From: an uncultured Alkalilimnicola sp.
GTDB lineage: Bacteria > Pseudomonadota > Gammaproteobacteria > Nitrococcales > AK92
Assembly (NCBI GenBank): GCA_937951875.1
Contig: CALGAN010000046.1
Span: 1-25,967, forward strand
Reading direction: 5' to 3'
DNA: 25,967 bases
In this document: positions 13,964-22,735 of the stretch, one piece after another
Position numbering within the stretch: position 1 is the first letter of the stretch
How the letters are laid out: every line of letters starts with the position of its first letter
The notes under the pieces: model-generated
What the model saw: only the letters and a program-made list of their open reading frames with translations
What the model was told of the DNA's origin: nothing
Database searches by the model: none
Position numbers and translations under genes: made by a program

Positions 13964-14011
13964 CCGCCCCAGGGTGGCGGCGCAACGCCGACCCGGCAAG
14001 GAGGCACGTTC

Positions 14012-14392
14012 ATGTCACCCGGTAACCATCATGATTCCGTCGACTGGCACGGGCTGAGCGAACTGCTGTCCCGCCTCGGCGACAAGTGGAGCGTGCACGT
14101 CATCGCCCGTCTGGCGGCCGGTCCGATGCGCTTCAACCGCCTGCGGCGCAGCGTCGACGGCATCTCGCAGCGCATGCTCACCTTGACCCTGCGCGCGCTG
14201 GAGCGCGACGGCCTGGTGCAGCGCACGGTCTACCCCACCGTACCGCCCCAAGTGGAGTACCGGCTCACCGAGCTGGGGCAAACGCTGATCGAGCCGCTCG
14301 CGGCCCTGTCGCGCTGGGCCGCCGAGAATCTGCCGCAAATCGAGCAGGCCCACGACGACTTCGACCGCGATGCGCGCCGCCGCATCGGTTGA
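14012..14392 (+). CDS. HxlR-family winged-helix transcriptional regulator
   Basis: A DNA-binding protein of 126 residues, typical for HxlR/MarR-like dimers. The family core is intact: LGDKWSVHVIARLAAGPMRF, then RLRRSVDGISQRMLTLTLRA (recognition helix), then DGLVQRTVYPTVPPQVEYRL with the wing, then a C-terminal dimerisation helix. It contains no cysteine, so it is not a thiol redox sensor like HypR or QorR; the effector is unknown. AAGGAGG sits before the ATG. It is divergent from the beta-barrel gene and stands 90 bases upstream of the trehalose-related pair on the same strand, so either may be its target. Confidence 0.93.
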   Translation: MSPGNHHDSVDWHGLSELLSRLGDKWSVHVIARLAAGPMRFNRLRRSVDGISQRMLTLTLRALERDGLVQRTVYPTVPPQVEYRLTELGQTLIEPLAALSRWAAENLPQIEQAHDDFDRDARRRIG

Positions 14393-14482
14393 CTGACTCC
14401 CGCCCCACCCTCAGCTTGAGCGGTATTCGGACACGGAGGCACCATTGCCACCGTAGCGTTCCGCACTCGGGATACGGAGACC

Positions 14483-16039
14483 ATGCACCAGCGCGGCGAC
14501 GCCAGCCTTTACATCGACGGCACCCCCATAGCGGCGGCGGTTTTCGACCTCGACGGCGTGGTCACACGCACCGCCCGCCTGCACGCGGCGGCGTGGAAGC
14601 GGCTGTTCGACGAGCTGCTGGCCCGGCACGCGCGCGCCGACGGCACGCCGCAGCCGCCGTTCGACCTCGAACTCGACTACCGCCGCCACGTGGACGGCAA
14701 GCCGCGTCTGCAAGGCATCCGCGACTTCCTGGCGGCGCGGGGCATCCGCCTGCCGGAAGGCCAACCCGACGACCCGCCCGGCCTGGACACCGTGCACGGC
14801 CTGGGCCGCTACAAGGACGAGCTGTTCCGGCAGGCACTGGCCCGCGAGGGGGTGGCGGTGATCGAGCCGTCGGTGGCCTTCATCCGCCGCCTACGCGCGC
14901 TGGGCGTGCGCACGGCGCTGGTATCGGCCAGCCGCAACGCCAAGGCGGTGCTGGCGGCGGCGGGACTGGCCGAATTGTTCGACGTCGTGGTCGACGGTAA
15001 CGATGCCGCCCGGCTAGGGCTGGCCGGCAAGCCGGCGCCGGATACCTTCCGCCATGCTGCGGCGGCGCTCGGCGTACCGCCGTCGCGGACGCTGGCGGCG
15101 GAGGATGCCGAGGCCGGCGTGGCGGCGGCCCGCGCCGCCGGCTACGGACACGTAGTCGCCCTGGCCGGCCCCGAGCGGGCGGCGGCGCTGCTGGCCCAAG
15201 GCGCCGATCGAGTGGTGCGCGATCTGGGCGAGCTGGAAATGGCCAGCGCCGCCCTGCCCGACGCCCTCGCCTGTTTCGACCGCATCACCGTGCTGCTGGC
15301 CACCCGACGGCCAGCGCTGTTCCTCGACTACGACGGCACACTCACTCCCATCGTCGACCGTCCGGAGCAGGCCCAGCTGTCCACCGCCATGCGGGCGACC
15401 ATCCGCGCGCTGGCCGAGCGCTGCCCGGTGGCCGTGGTCAGCGGCCGCGACCGCGCCGACGTCGCGCGGCTGGTCGGCATCGACGGGCTGATCTACGCCG
15501 GCAGCCACGGTTTCGACATCGCCGGCCCGAAGCTGGACCTGCAGTACCAACCCGCGGCCGCGTTCCTGCCGGACCTGGACCGTGCCGAGGCGCGGCTGCG
15601 CCAAGCGTTGGCCGATGTGCCCGGCGCGCTGGTGGAGCGCAAGCGTTACGCGCTGGCGGCGCACTACCGGCTGGTGGCGCCGGAGCGAGTCACCGAGGTC
15701 GAGGCGGCGGTGGCCGCGGCCCTCGCCGCCAGCGACGGCCGACTGCGCCGCACCGGCGGCAAGAAGGTGTTCGAGCTGCGCCCCTGCCTGCCCTGGGACA
15801 AGGGCCGAGCGGTGCGCTGGCTGCTGGAGACCCTGGGATTGGACCGGCCCGAGGTGCTGCCGCTGTATATCGGCGACGACGAAACCGACGAAGACGCCTT
15901 CGCCGCGCTGCGCCCGCTCGGCGGCTTGGGCGTGCTGGTGGCGGCGCAGCCGCAGCCCTCCGCCGCCGACTACCGGTTGGCCGACCCGGCCGCGGTCGAA
16001 CGCTTCCTGCGGGCGCTGATCGGGATCTTGCCGCCATGA
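14483..16039 (+). CDS. otsB: Fused beta-phosphoglucomutase-like HAD domain and trehalose-6-phosphate phosphatase
   Basis: A bifunctional-looking cytoplasmic enzyme, 518 residues. Domain 1 (about 15-250) is a beta-phosphoglucomutase-type HAD: D22/D24 in VFDLDGVVTRTA, H34 and W38, VSASRNA at 147-153, K183 in GKPAPDTF, and E207-D208 in AAEDAEAGVAAARAAG. These match beta-PGM positions including the cap-hinge Thr and His. Domain 2 (about 275-515) is a trehalose-phosphatase: D282/D284 in LDYDGTLTPI, VVSGR at 318-322, SHGFDI, ERKRYALAAHYR, GGKKVFELRP and GDDETDEDAF. All HAD catalytic residues are present in both halves. GGAG precedes the ATG. Its TGA overlaps the next gene's ATG. Domain order and neighbour match mycobacterial OtsB1 (Rv2006), where the GH65 part is fused on. 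No otsA is in the window. Confidence 0.92.
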   Translation: MHQRGDASLYIDGTPIAAAVFDLDGVVTRTARLHAAAWKRLFDELLARHARADGTPQPPFDLELDYRRHVDGKPRLQGIRDFLAARGIRLPEGQPDDPPGLDTVHGLGRYKDELFRQALAREGVAVIEPSVAFIRRLRALGVRTALVSASRNAKAVLAAAGLAELFDVVVDGNDAARLGLAGKPAPDTFRHAAAALGVPPSRTLAAEDAEAGVAAARAAGYGHVVALAGPERAAALLAQGADRVVRDLGELEMASAALPDALACFDRITVLLATRRPALFLDYDGTLTPIVDRPEQAQLSTAMRATIRALAERCPVAVVSGRDRADVARLVGIDGLIYAGSHGFDIAGPKLDLQYQPAAAFLPDLDRAEARLRQALADVPGALVERKRYALAAHYRLVAPERVTEVEAAVAAALAASDGRLRRTGGKKVFELRPCLPWDKGRAVRWLLETLGLDRPEVLPLYIGDDETDEDAFAALRPLGGLGVLVAAQPQPSAADYRLADPAAVERFLRALIGILPP

Positions 16040-18528
16040 CGGCGTGGACCTTGCGCTACGACGGCTTCGACCCGGCCCAGGAAGGACTGCGCGAGGCGCT
16101 CTGCACCCTCGGCAACGGCTACTTCGCGACGCGCGGCGCCGGCGAAGAGTCGACGGCCGACGGCGTCCACTACCCCGGCACCTACCTGGCCGGCGGCTAC
16201 AACCGGCTCAAGACCGAGATCGCTGGCCGCGTGGTCGAGAACGAAGACCTGGTCAACATGCCCAACTGGCTGCCGCTGAACTTCCGTCCCGAGGACGGCG
16301 ACTGGTTCGATGCGCGCAGCGTCGAGCTGCTCGACTACCGCCAGGAGCTGGACATCCGCAGGGGGGTGCTGCGCCGCGAGCTGCGCTGGCGCGATCGCCA
16401 GGGACGGGAGACGGCGCTGCGCTGTCGGCGCCTGGTGCACATGGAGTGGCCGCATCTGGCGGCGATCGAGTGGCGGCTGGAGGCGCTCAACTGGTCGGGC
16501 CGCATCGTGCTGCGCTCCGCGCTCGACGGTCGGGTCGTCAACGCCGGCGTGCCGCGCTACCGCCAGCTCGCCTGCCACCATCTGCGGCCGTTGGAGAGCG
16601 CCGCGCTGGGCCCGGACGAGATCCTGCTGACGGTCGAGACCAGCCAGTCCCGGCTACGGGTGGCGCAGGCGGCGCGCACCCGCTTCTACCGTGACGGCCG
16701 CCCGTTCGAACCGCAGCGGCGGCTGCTGCAGGAAACCGGCTACATCGGCCAGGAGGCGAGCATCGAGCTGCGGGCCGGCCAGGCACTGACCGTGGAGAAG
16801 GTGATCGCGTTCTACAACGGCCGCGATCGCGCCATCTCCGAGCCGGCGCTGGCGGCGGCGCAGGCGGTGCGCGACGCGCCCCGCTTCGAGGCGCTCGCCG
16901 CCGCCCAGGCGCGGGCCTGGTCGCAGCTGTGGGGTCGCTGCGACGTAGTTCTGGAAGGCGACGAGCGCGCGCAGATGATCCTGCGGCTGCACATCTTCCA
17001 TCTGCTGCAGACGGTGTCGCCGCACAGCGCCGACCTGGACGTGGGCGTGCCGGCGCGCGGCCTGCACGGCGAGGCCTACCGCGGCCACATCTTCTGGGAC
17101 GAGCTGTTCATCTTCCCGTTCCTGAACCTGCGCATCCCCGAGATCACCCGCGCCCTGCTGCGCTACCGCTACCGGCGGCTGGGCGAGGCGCGGCGGGCGG
17201 CGCGGGCCGCCGGCTACCGAGGCGCCATGTACCCCTGGCAGAGCGGCAGCGACGGCCGCGAGGAGAGCCAGGTGCTGCACCTCAACCCGGTGTCGGGGCG
17301 CTGGCTGCCGGACAACACCTGGCTGCAGCGCCACGTCAATTCCGCCATCGCTTACAACGTCTGGCGCTACTACGAGGTGACCGACGACCTCGAATTCCTC
17401 TCCTACTACGGCGCCGAGATGCTGGTGGAGATCGCCCGCTTCTGGGCCAGCGCCGCCAGCTACAACGAGGCGCGCGGACGCTACGACATCCGCGGCGTGA
17501 TGGGGCCCGACGAGTTTCACGACCGCTACCCGTGGCGCGACGAGCCGGGACTGGACAACAACGCCTACACCAACCTGATGGCGGCCTGGGTGCTGCGCCG
17601 GGCGCTGGATGCGCTCGAACGGATCGGCTCGGACCGGCGCCGCGAGCTGTATGAAACGCTGACTCTGAGCGAGGACGAGCTGGACCAATGGCGGGAGATC
17701 AGCACCAAGCTGTTCGTACCGTTCCACGACGGCATTCCGAGCCAGTTCGAGGACTACGAGCGGCTCGAGGAGTTCGACTGGGAGGGCTACCGACGCAAGT
17801 ACGGCGACATCCGCCGCCTCGACCGCCTGCTCGAAGCCGAGGGCGATAACGTCAACCGCTACAAAGCCTCCAAGCAGGCCGACGTGCTCATGCTGTTCTA
17901 CCTGTTCTCGTCGGAGGAGCTGGCGACGCTGTTCGCCCAGCTCGGCTATCCGTTCTCCGGCGAGATGATCCCGCGCACCATTGCCTACTACCTCAAGCGC
18001 ACCTCCAACGGCTCGACCCTGAGCCAGATCGTCCATGCCTGGGTGCTGGCCCGCTCCGACCGTCCCAAGTCCTGGCCGCTGCTACGGGAAGCCCTGGAGA
18101 GCGACATCGCCGACGTGCAAGGCGGCACCACGCCGGAGGGCATCCATCTGGGCGCCATGGCCGGCACCGTCGACCTGGTGCAGCTGGGTCAGACCGGGCT
18201 GGAGATCCGCCACCAGGTACTGCGGCTCAACCCCTGCCTGGCCGACGGCCAGCGGCGGCTGGCGTTGCGGCTGCGCTACCGCGGCCATTGGCTGGACGTC
18301 GATATCCGCGGCGACCGCATGACCCTGCACGCGCCGGAAGGCTGGGCCGGGCCGGCGCGGGTGATGGTGCGGGATCGCGTGTATCCGTTCGGCCCCGGCC
18401 AGCGGTTGGTGCTGCACCGCCGCCCGGACGACCGCTGCTGGCTGCCGCCCGCCCCGGACAACGGCATCCCGCGGTCTGCGGCGCGACCCGCCAAGAACGG
18501 CCGACGCTCCTCCCCGCCGCCAAGTTGA
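16036..18528 (+). CDS. Glycoside hydrolase family 65 protein (trehalose/kojibiose/maltose phosphorylase-like)
   Basis: A GH65 enzyme, 830 residues. The N-terminal beta-sandwich begins LCTLGNGYFATRGAGEES, typical of the family. The (alpha/alpha)6 catalytic domain starts near 300 and has GHIFWDELFIFPF (350-362), MYPWQSGSDGREE and the general acid E493 in GVMGPDEFHD. Family phosphorylases bind phosphate with residues around KQADV (613-617 here) and TSNGSTLS (656-663); both are present, which favours phosphorolysis over hydrolysis. The product would then be beta-glucose-1-phosphate. The canonical WDTE reads WDEL. The substrate (trehalose, trehalose-6-phosphate, kojibiose, maltose) is not certain; the coupled OtsB suggests a trehalose compound. 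It overlaps the upstream gene by ATGA. The last 25 or so residues are low-complexity (AARPAKNGRRSSPPPS). Confidence 0.92.
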   Translation: MTAWTLRYDGFDPAQEGLREALCTLGNGYFATRGAGEESTADGVHYPGTYLAGGYNRLKTEIAGRVVENEDLVNMPNWLPLNFRPEDGDWFDARSVELLDYRQELDIRRGVLRRELRWRDRQGRETALRCRRLVHMEWPHLAAIEWRLEALNWSGRIVLRSALDGRVVNAGVPRYRQLACHHLRPLESAALGPDEILLTVETSQSRLRVAQAARTRFYRDGRPFEPQRRLLQETGYIGQEASIELRAGQALTVEKVIAFYNGRDRAISEPALAAAQAVRDAPRFEALAAAQARAWSQLWGRCDVVLEGDERAQMILRLHIFHLLQTVSPHSADLDVGVPARGLHGEAYRGHIFWDELFIFPFLNLRIPEITRALLRYRYRRLGEARRAARAAGYRGAMYPWQSGSDGREESQVLHLNPVSGRWLPDNTWLQRHVNSAIAYNVWRYYEVTDDLEFLSYYGAEMLVEIARFWASAASYNEARGRYDIRGVMGPDEFHDRYPWRDEPGLDNNAYTNLMAAWVLRRALDALERIGSDRRRELYETLTLSEDELDQWREISTKLFVPFHDGIPSQFEDYERLEEFDWEGYRRKYGDIRRLDRLLEAEGDNVNRYKASKQADVLMLFYLFSSEELATLFAQLGYPFSGEMIPRTIAYYLKRTSNGSTLSQIVHAWVLARSDRPKSWPLLREALESDIADVQGGTTPEGIHLGAMAGTVDLVQLGQTGLEIRHQVLRLNPCLADGQRRLALRLRYRGHWLDVDIRGDRMTLHAPEGWAGPARVMVRDRVYPFGPGQRLVLHRRPDDRCWLPPAPDNGIPRSAARPAKNGRRSSPPPS

Positions 18529-18588
18529 CTCCCCGGTCAGCCACCCTCATCGCTTGGCCTAGGAGCCCGGCCGAGCGGGACGCTTGTC

Positions 18589-21390
18589 ATGACCGATGGC
18601 TTAGCGCCAGCCTCAAGTAGCCAACATTCGACGGCTGACGATCGCACCGCTCGCCTGCGGCGCGCGGCGGTGCGCGTCGTCGCGGCCATGCTGCCGCCGC
18701 TGGCCGCGTCCCTGCTGCAGTGGCTGGCCTGGGAATGGCTGGCGCCGTCGCCCTGGCTGCTGTTCTTTCCGGCGGTGTTCGTCAGCGCCTGGATCGGCGG
18801 CCTGAGCGGCGGCCTCACCAGCACCGCGCTGTCGCTGGTGCTGGTGCAGACGCTGTTCGTGCAGTCGCAGCCGGATGCCGAGGTTCCAGCCGAGCTGGGC
18901 AGCGCCGTCATCCTGCTCGGCAGCGGGCTGCTGTTCAGCGTATTCCACAACCAGCTGCGACACGCGGCCCGCACCGCCGACATCGCGCTGCGCCGCGCCC
19001 GGGTCAACGAGCAACGCTTCCGCGACCTGCTGGAGCATGCGCCGGACGCCATCTTCGTGGCCGACACCCAAGGCTACGTCACCTCGGCCAACCGCTCCGC
19101 CGCACGGCTGATCGGCATGCCGGCCGACCAGCTGCTGGGACGGCACGTCACGGAGTTCGTGGTCCCGCAGGAACGGGCCCTGCTGGAACAGTTGCGGCTG
19201 CGTTTGCTGACTGGTCAGGTCGAGATGCAGCCCTGGACCGTGCTGACCGCCGACGGCCGGGAGCTGCCGGTGGAAGTGACCACCAGCATCCTGCCGGACG
19301 GCCGCTGGCAATCGTTCGTGCGCGACGTCAGCAAGTACCGCAGCATGGAACGGGCCCTGCGCGCGCACAACGAGCGGATAAGGCTGCTGATGGAGGCGGT
19401 GCCGGAAGGCATACTCGGCCTCGACGGTCACGGCGTCTGCACCTTCGTCAACCCGGCCGGCCTGCGGCTGCTGGGCTACTGCTCGGCCGAGGAGCTGATC
19501 GGCAAGTCGGCGCGGGCGGTGCTGCACGGCTGCGACGGCGACCCCAGCCACTGCCCGCTGCTACGCGCGGTCGCCGAGCGGCGGCGCTTCGAGGTCGAGG
19601 ACGCCCAGCTGCGGCGCCGCGACGGCACCACCTTCGCCGCCGCCGTGCGCGCCTATCCGCTGCCGCTCGCCACCGGCGACGACACCGGCGGCGCCGTGGT
19701 GCTGTTCAGCGACGTCGATCCCCAGCGCCGCGCCCAGGAGCAGCTGCGGCAAGCGGCGGTGGTGTTCGACACCACCGCAGAGGCCATCATCGTCACCGAT
19801 TCGCAGGGCAACATCGTGCGGGTCAACCGGGCCTATACCGAAGTCACCGGCTACAGCCCGGAGGAAGTGATCGGCAAGAACCCGCGCCTGCACCAATCCG
19901 GCCGCCACGACACGGCGTTCTACGCGCGGATGTGGGATTCGCTCCAGCGCACCGGGCAATGGCGCGGCGAGATCTGGAACCGGCGCAAGAACGGCGAGAT
20001 CTACCCGGCCTGGGAGAACATCAGCGCCGTGCGCGACGATCAGGGCCGGATCACCCACTACGTGGCGATCCTGAGCGACATCACGCCGCTGCAGCAGGCC
20101 CGCGACCGCCTCAGCCACCTGGCGCATCACGACGCCCTGACCGGCCTGCCCAACCGGCTGCTGTTCAGCGCCAGCCTGCAGCAGGCCCTGGAACGCGCCA
20201 AGCGCCATGGCCACCGCGTGGCCGTGCTGTTCCTGGACCTCGATCGCTTCAAGCGGATCAACGACACCCTGGGACATGCCGCCGGCGACCGGCTGCTGCA
20301 GGAAGTGGCCGAACGCCTGCGGCAAAGCGTGCGGGCCGAGGACCTGGTAGCGCGCCTGGGCGGGGACGAGTTCACGGTGCTCCTGGAAGAGCTGAGCGAT
20401 CCGGAGCATAGCGCCCATCTGGCGCGCAAGATCATCGAGGCGCTGGCGCGGCCGTTCGTGCTCGACGACCAGGAGGTGCGGACCTCCACCAGCATCGGCA
20501 TCGGCCTGTATCCGGACGACGCCAGCGACGCCGACACGCTGATGGCGGCGGCGGACACCGCCATGTACCGCGCCAAGGCGCGCGGTCGCGGCACCTTCGA
20601 GTTCTACGCCGGCGAAGTCACCGGCACCGCCCGGGAGCGCCTGGCGCTGCAGCGCGCGCTGCAGGACGCGCTCGCGCGCGGCGAGCTGGAGATCCACTAC
20701 CAGCCGCAATTCGACCTGCACAGCGGCGCCCTGGTGGGCGTGGAGGCGCTGCTGCGCTGGCGCCACCCGCAGCGCGGCCTGCTGCCGCCGAGCGAATTCC
20801 TGCCCGACGCCGACAACGCCGCGCTCACCGACGCCCTCAGCGAATGGGCGGTGCAACGCAGCTACGCCCAGGCGCGGGAGTGGGCGGCCCAGGGCCTGCG
20901 GCCGCGGATCGGCATCAACCTGTCGCCGCGCCAGCTACGCAAGGGCCGCGCCATCGAAAACCTCACCTCGCTGCTGGCCAGATGCCGCGACGATGGCGTA
21001 CGCATCGCGCTCGAGGTACCCGAGCGCGCCCTCAACCCGACGCTCGCCGCCGATCAGGATCTGGCCCGTCTGAGCGCGCTCGGCGCCGACATCGCGGTGG
21101 ACGGCTTCGGCACCGGCTGTTCGCCGCTGAACCTGCTCAGGCGCCTGCCGATCGACACGCTCAAGATCGACCGGGGCATCCTGCGGCGGCTGCCGGACGA
21201 TCCCAACGCCGCCGCGGTAACCGCGGCGGTGATCTCGCTCGCCCACCAGCTGGGCCTGAAGGCGCTGGCGACCGGCGTCGAGAACGCCGCCCAGCGCGAC
21301 TTCCTGCGCGAACACGGCTGCGACGAGGTGCAGGGCTACCTCTTCGGCGCGCCGATGCCGGCGGCGGCGCTAACCCGCTGGTTGCACTGA
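18589..21390 (+). CDS. Membrane PAS-GGDEF-EAL protein, active-looking GGDEF, degenerate EAL
   Basis: A c-di-GMP signalling protein of 933 residues. Three hydrophobic stretches (about 30-50, 57-90, 103-120) resemble a KdpD-type DUF4118 membrane region. Three PAS domains follow (about 140-250, 260-380, 385-500); the second has four cysteines. The GGDEF domain (505-670) has LDLDRF, GGDEF at 591-595 and inhibitory-site R582-x-x-D585, so diguanylate cyclase activity is predicted. The EAL domain (685-930) keeps E719 of EAL, N777, E812, D838, K859 and Q915. The second Asp of DDFGTG is Gly839, and the Glu of AEGVE is Thr895, so phosphodiesterase activity is unlikely. The ATG at 18589 has only a weak ribosome site. 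It starts 60 bases after the GH65 gene and may be co-transcribed. Confidence 0.92.
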   Translation: MTDGLAPASSSQHSTADDRTARLRRAAVRVVAAMLPPLAASLLQWLAWEWLAPSPWLLFFPAVFVSAWIGGLSGGLTSTALSLVLVQTLFVQSQPDAEVPAELGSAVILLGSGLLFSVFHNQLRHAARTADIALRRARVNEQRFRDLLEHAPDAIFVADTQGYVTSANRSAARLIGMPADQLLGRHVTEFVVPQERALLEQLRLRLLTGQVEMQPWTVLTADGRELPVEVTTSILPDGRWQSFVRDVSKYRSMERALRAHNERIRLLMEAVPEGILGLDGHGVCTFVNPAGLRLLGYCSAEELIGKSARAVLHGCDGDPSHCPLLRAVAERRRFEVEDAQLRRRDGTTFAAAVRAYPLPLATGDDTGGAVVLFSDVDPQRRAQEQLRQAAVVFDTTAEAIIVTDSQGNIVRVNRAYTEVTGYSPEEVIGKNPRLHQSGRHDTAFYARMWDSLQRTGQWRGEIWNRRKNGEIYPAWENISAVRDDQGRITHYVAILSDITPLQQARDRLSHLAHHDALTGLPNRLLFSASLQQALERAKRHGHRVAVLFLDLDRFKRINDTLGHAAGDRLLQEVAERLRQSVRAEDLVARLGGDEFTVLLEELSDPEHSAHLARKIIEALARPFVLDDQEVRTSTSIGIGLYPDDASDADTLMAAADTAMYRAKARGRGTFEFYAGEVTGTARERLALQRALQDALARGELEIHYQPQFDLHSGALVGVEALLRWRHPQRGLLPPSEFLPDADNAALTDALSEWAVQRSYAQAREWAAQGLRPRIGINLSPRQLRKGRAIENLTSLLARCRDDGVRIALEVPERALNPTLAADQDLARLSALGADIAVDGFGTGCSPLNLLRRLPIDTLKIDRGILRRLPDDPNAAAVTAAVISLAHQLGLKALATGVENAAQRDFLREHGCDEVQGYLFGAPMPAAALTRWLH

Positions 21391-21441
21391 GGGAGCGCTG
21401 CCGAAAAGCGGAAGGACTGTTCTGGTCGCCACGAGGACGCC

Positions 21442-21603
21442 ATGTACGACCCGCCCGCCATCGCCTTCGTCTGCTTCGTCGTCGGCTTCGTCCTGCTCAC
21501 CCTCGGTTTCGCCAACCGCGACCGCGGGCCTGGCATCGCGCTGATGTGGCTGGGCGTGGTGCTGGTGCTCGGCGCCGTCGCCTACTACGTGGGCTCGGTG
21601 TAG
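21442..21603 (+). CDS. Small two-helix membrane protein (53 residues)
   Basis: A short ORF with GAGGA five bases before its ATG. Two strongly hydrophobic segments (about 7-23 and 32-51) are joined by a charged loop, ANRDRGPG, so it is a predicted inner-membrane hairpin with a few-residue tails. I do not recognise it. It starts 51 bases after the PAS-GGDEF-EAL stop on the same strand and ends eight bases before the convergent yhhJ stop. The clean ribosome site, hydropathy and stop placement argue for a real gene; the function is unknown. Confidence 0.7.
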   Translation: MYDPPAIAFVCFVVGFVLLTLGFANRDRGPGIALMWLGVVLVLGAVAYYVGSV

Positions 21604-21611
21604 CGCGCCCC

Positions 21612-22733
21612 TCAGCCCGCGCTCGCCATGGACTTGCGGAACTGGGCCAGCGACAGACCGAACAGGGTCGAGCCGATCAGCGCCAGCGCCAAGAATTGCG
21701 GCCACACGACATCGAAGCCGGCGCCGCGGAACAGGATGGCTTGGGCCATGGCGATGTAGTGGGTGTTGGGCGCCGCCAGCATCACCGTCTGCACGATCTG
21801 CGGCATGCTCTCGCGCGGGGTGGTGCCGCCCGACAGCATCTCCAGCGGCAGCAGCACCAGGATCAGCAACAGGCCGAACTGCGGCATCGACCGGGCCACC
21901 GTGCCCAGCAGAATCCCCAGCGCCGTGCAGGCGAACAGGTGCAGCGCCGCGCCGGCCAGGAACAGCGCCACCGAGCCCGAGATGGGCACCCGCAGCAGGC
22001 CCTCCACCACCGCCACCAGCGCGAAGGCGGCGGCGATGAACACCACCAGCCCCATCGACCAGACCTTGGCGGCCATGATCTCGAACGGCGTCACCGGCAT
22101 CACCAGCAGGTGCTCGATGGTGCCGTGCTCGCGCTCGCGGATCAGCGCCGCACCGGTGAGGATGATGGACAGCATGGTGACATTGGAGATCACCCGGATG
22201 ATCGCGCCGAACCAGCCCTGATCCAGGGTCTGGTTGAAGCGGTTGCGCAGCTCCAGCGCCACCGGCGTCGCCGACTGGCCGCGCTTACGGGTGAGGAATT
22301 CCTGGACTTCGGCATTGATGATGCTCTGCACGTAGCCGCTGCCGGTGAAGGCCTGGCTCATGCGGGTGGCGTCGACGTTGAGCTGCAGCGCCACCGACTT
22401 GCCGGCCAGCACATCGCGCTCGAAGCCGGGCGGGATCACCAGCGCGAAGGTATCCAGCCCGGCGTCCATGCGCGCGTCCATCTCCTGCAGGCTGATGAAC
22501 CGGGGCGGCAGGAAGTACGGCGGCTGGAAGGCGTCGGCGATGCGCGCCGACAGCTGCGAGCGGTCCTCGTCGACGATCGCGATCGGCGCCCTGTTGAGCG
22601 ACTCCGGCATGGCGGTGGCGCTGACGTACACCGACACGGTGAAGGCATAGACCATCAGCGCCAGCATCATCGGATCGCGCCAAAGGCTGCGCAGCTCCTT
22701 CACCCCCAGATGGAAGACGTTCGCCAGCCGCAT
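21612..22733 (-). CDS. yhhJ: ABC-2 type transporter permease YhhJ
   Basis: An inner-membrane permease, 373 residues (Escherichia YhhJ is about the same). One N-terminal membrane helix (about 23-43) is followed by a large periplasmic domain (about 45-175), then five hydrophobic segments. The ABC-2 coupling motif EREHGTIEHLLVMPVTPFE lies after the second helix. The late signature PLEMLSGGTTPRESMP is typical of the YhhJ/YbhS/YbhR group. It follows rbbA by two bases and closes the yhiI-rbbA-yhhJ operon. It probably pairs with the permease half of RbbA and a HlyD-type adaptor to export a drug or other compound; the substrate is unknown. It is convergent with the 53-residue membrane protein gene. 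Confidence 0.93.
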   Translation of the reverse strand: MRLANVFHLGVKELRSLWRDPMMLALMVYAFTVSVYVSATAMPESLNRAPIAIVDEDRSQLSARIADAFQPPYFLPPRFISLQEMDARMDAGLDTFALVIPPGFERDVLAGKSVALQLNVDATRMSQAFTGSGYVQSIINAEVQEFLTRKRGQSATPVALELRNRFNQTLDQGWFGAIIRVISNVTMLSIILTGAALIREREHGTIEHLLVMPVTPFEIMAAKVWSMGLVVFIAAAFALVAVVEGLLRVPISGSVALFLAGAALHLFACTALGILLGTVARSMPQFGLLLILVLLPLEMLSGGTTPRESMPQIVQTVMLAAPNTHYIAMAQAILFRGAGFDVVWPQFLALALIGSTLFGLSLAQFRKSMASAG

Positions 22734-22735
22734 GC

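Noticed and set aside
16654..18036. Minus-strand open frame of 460 codons inside the GH65 gene
   Set aside because: The plus strand encodes a complete GH65 catalytic domain here; the antisense translation has no recognisable motif.
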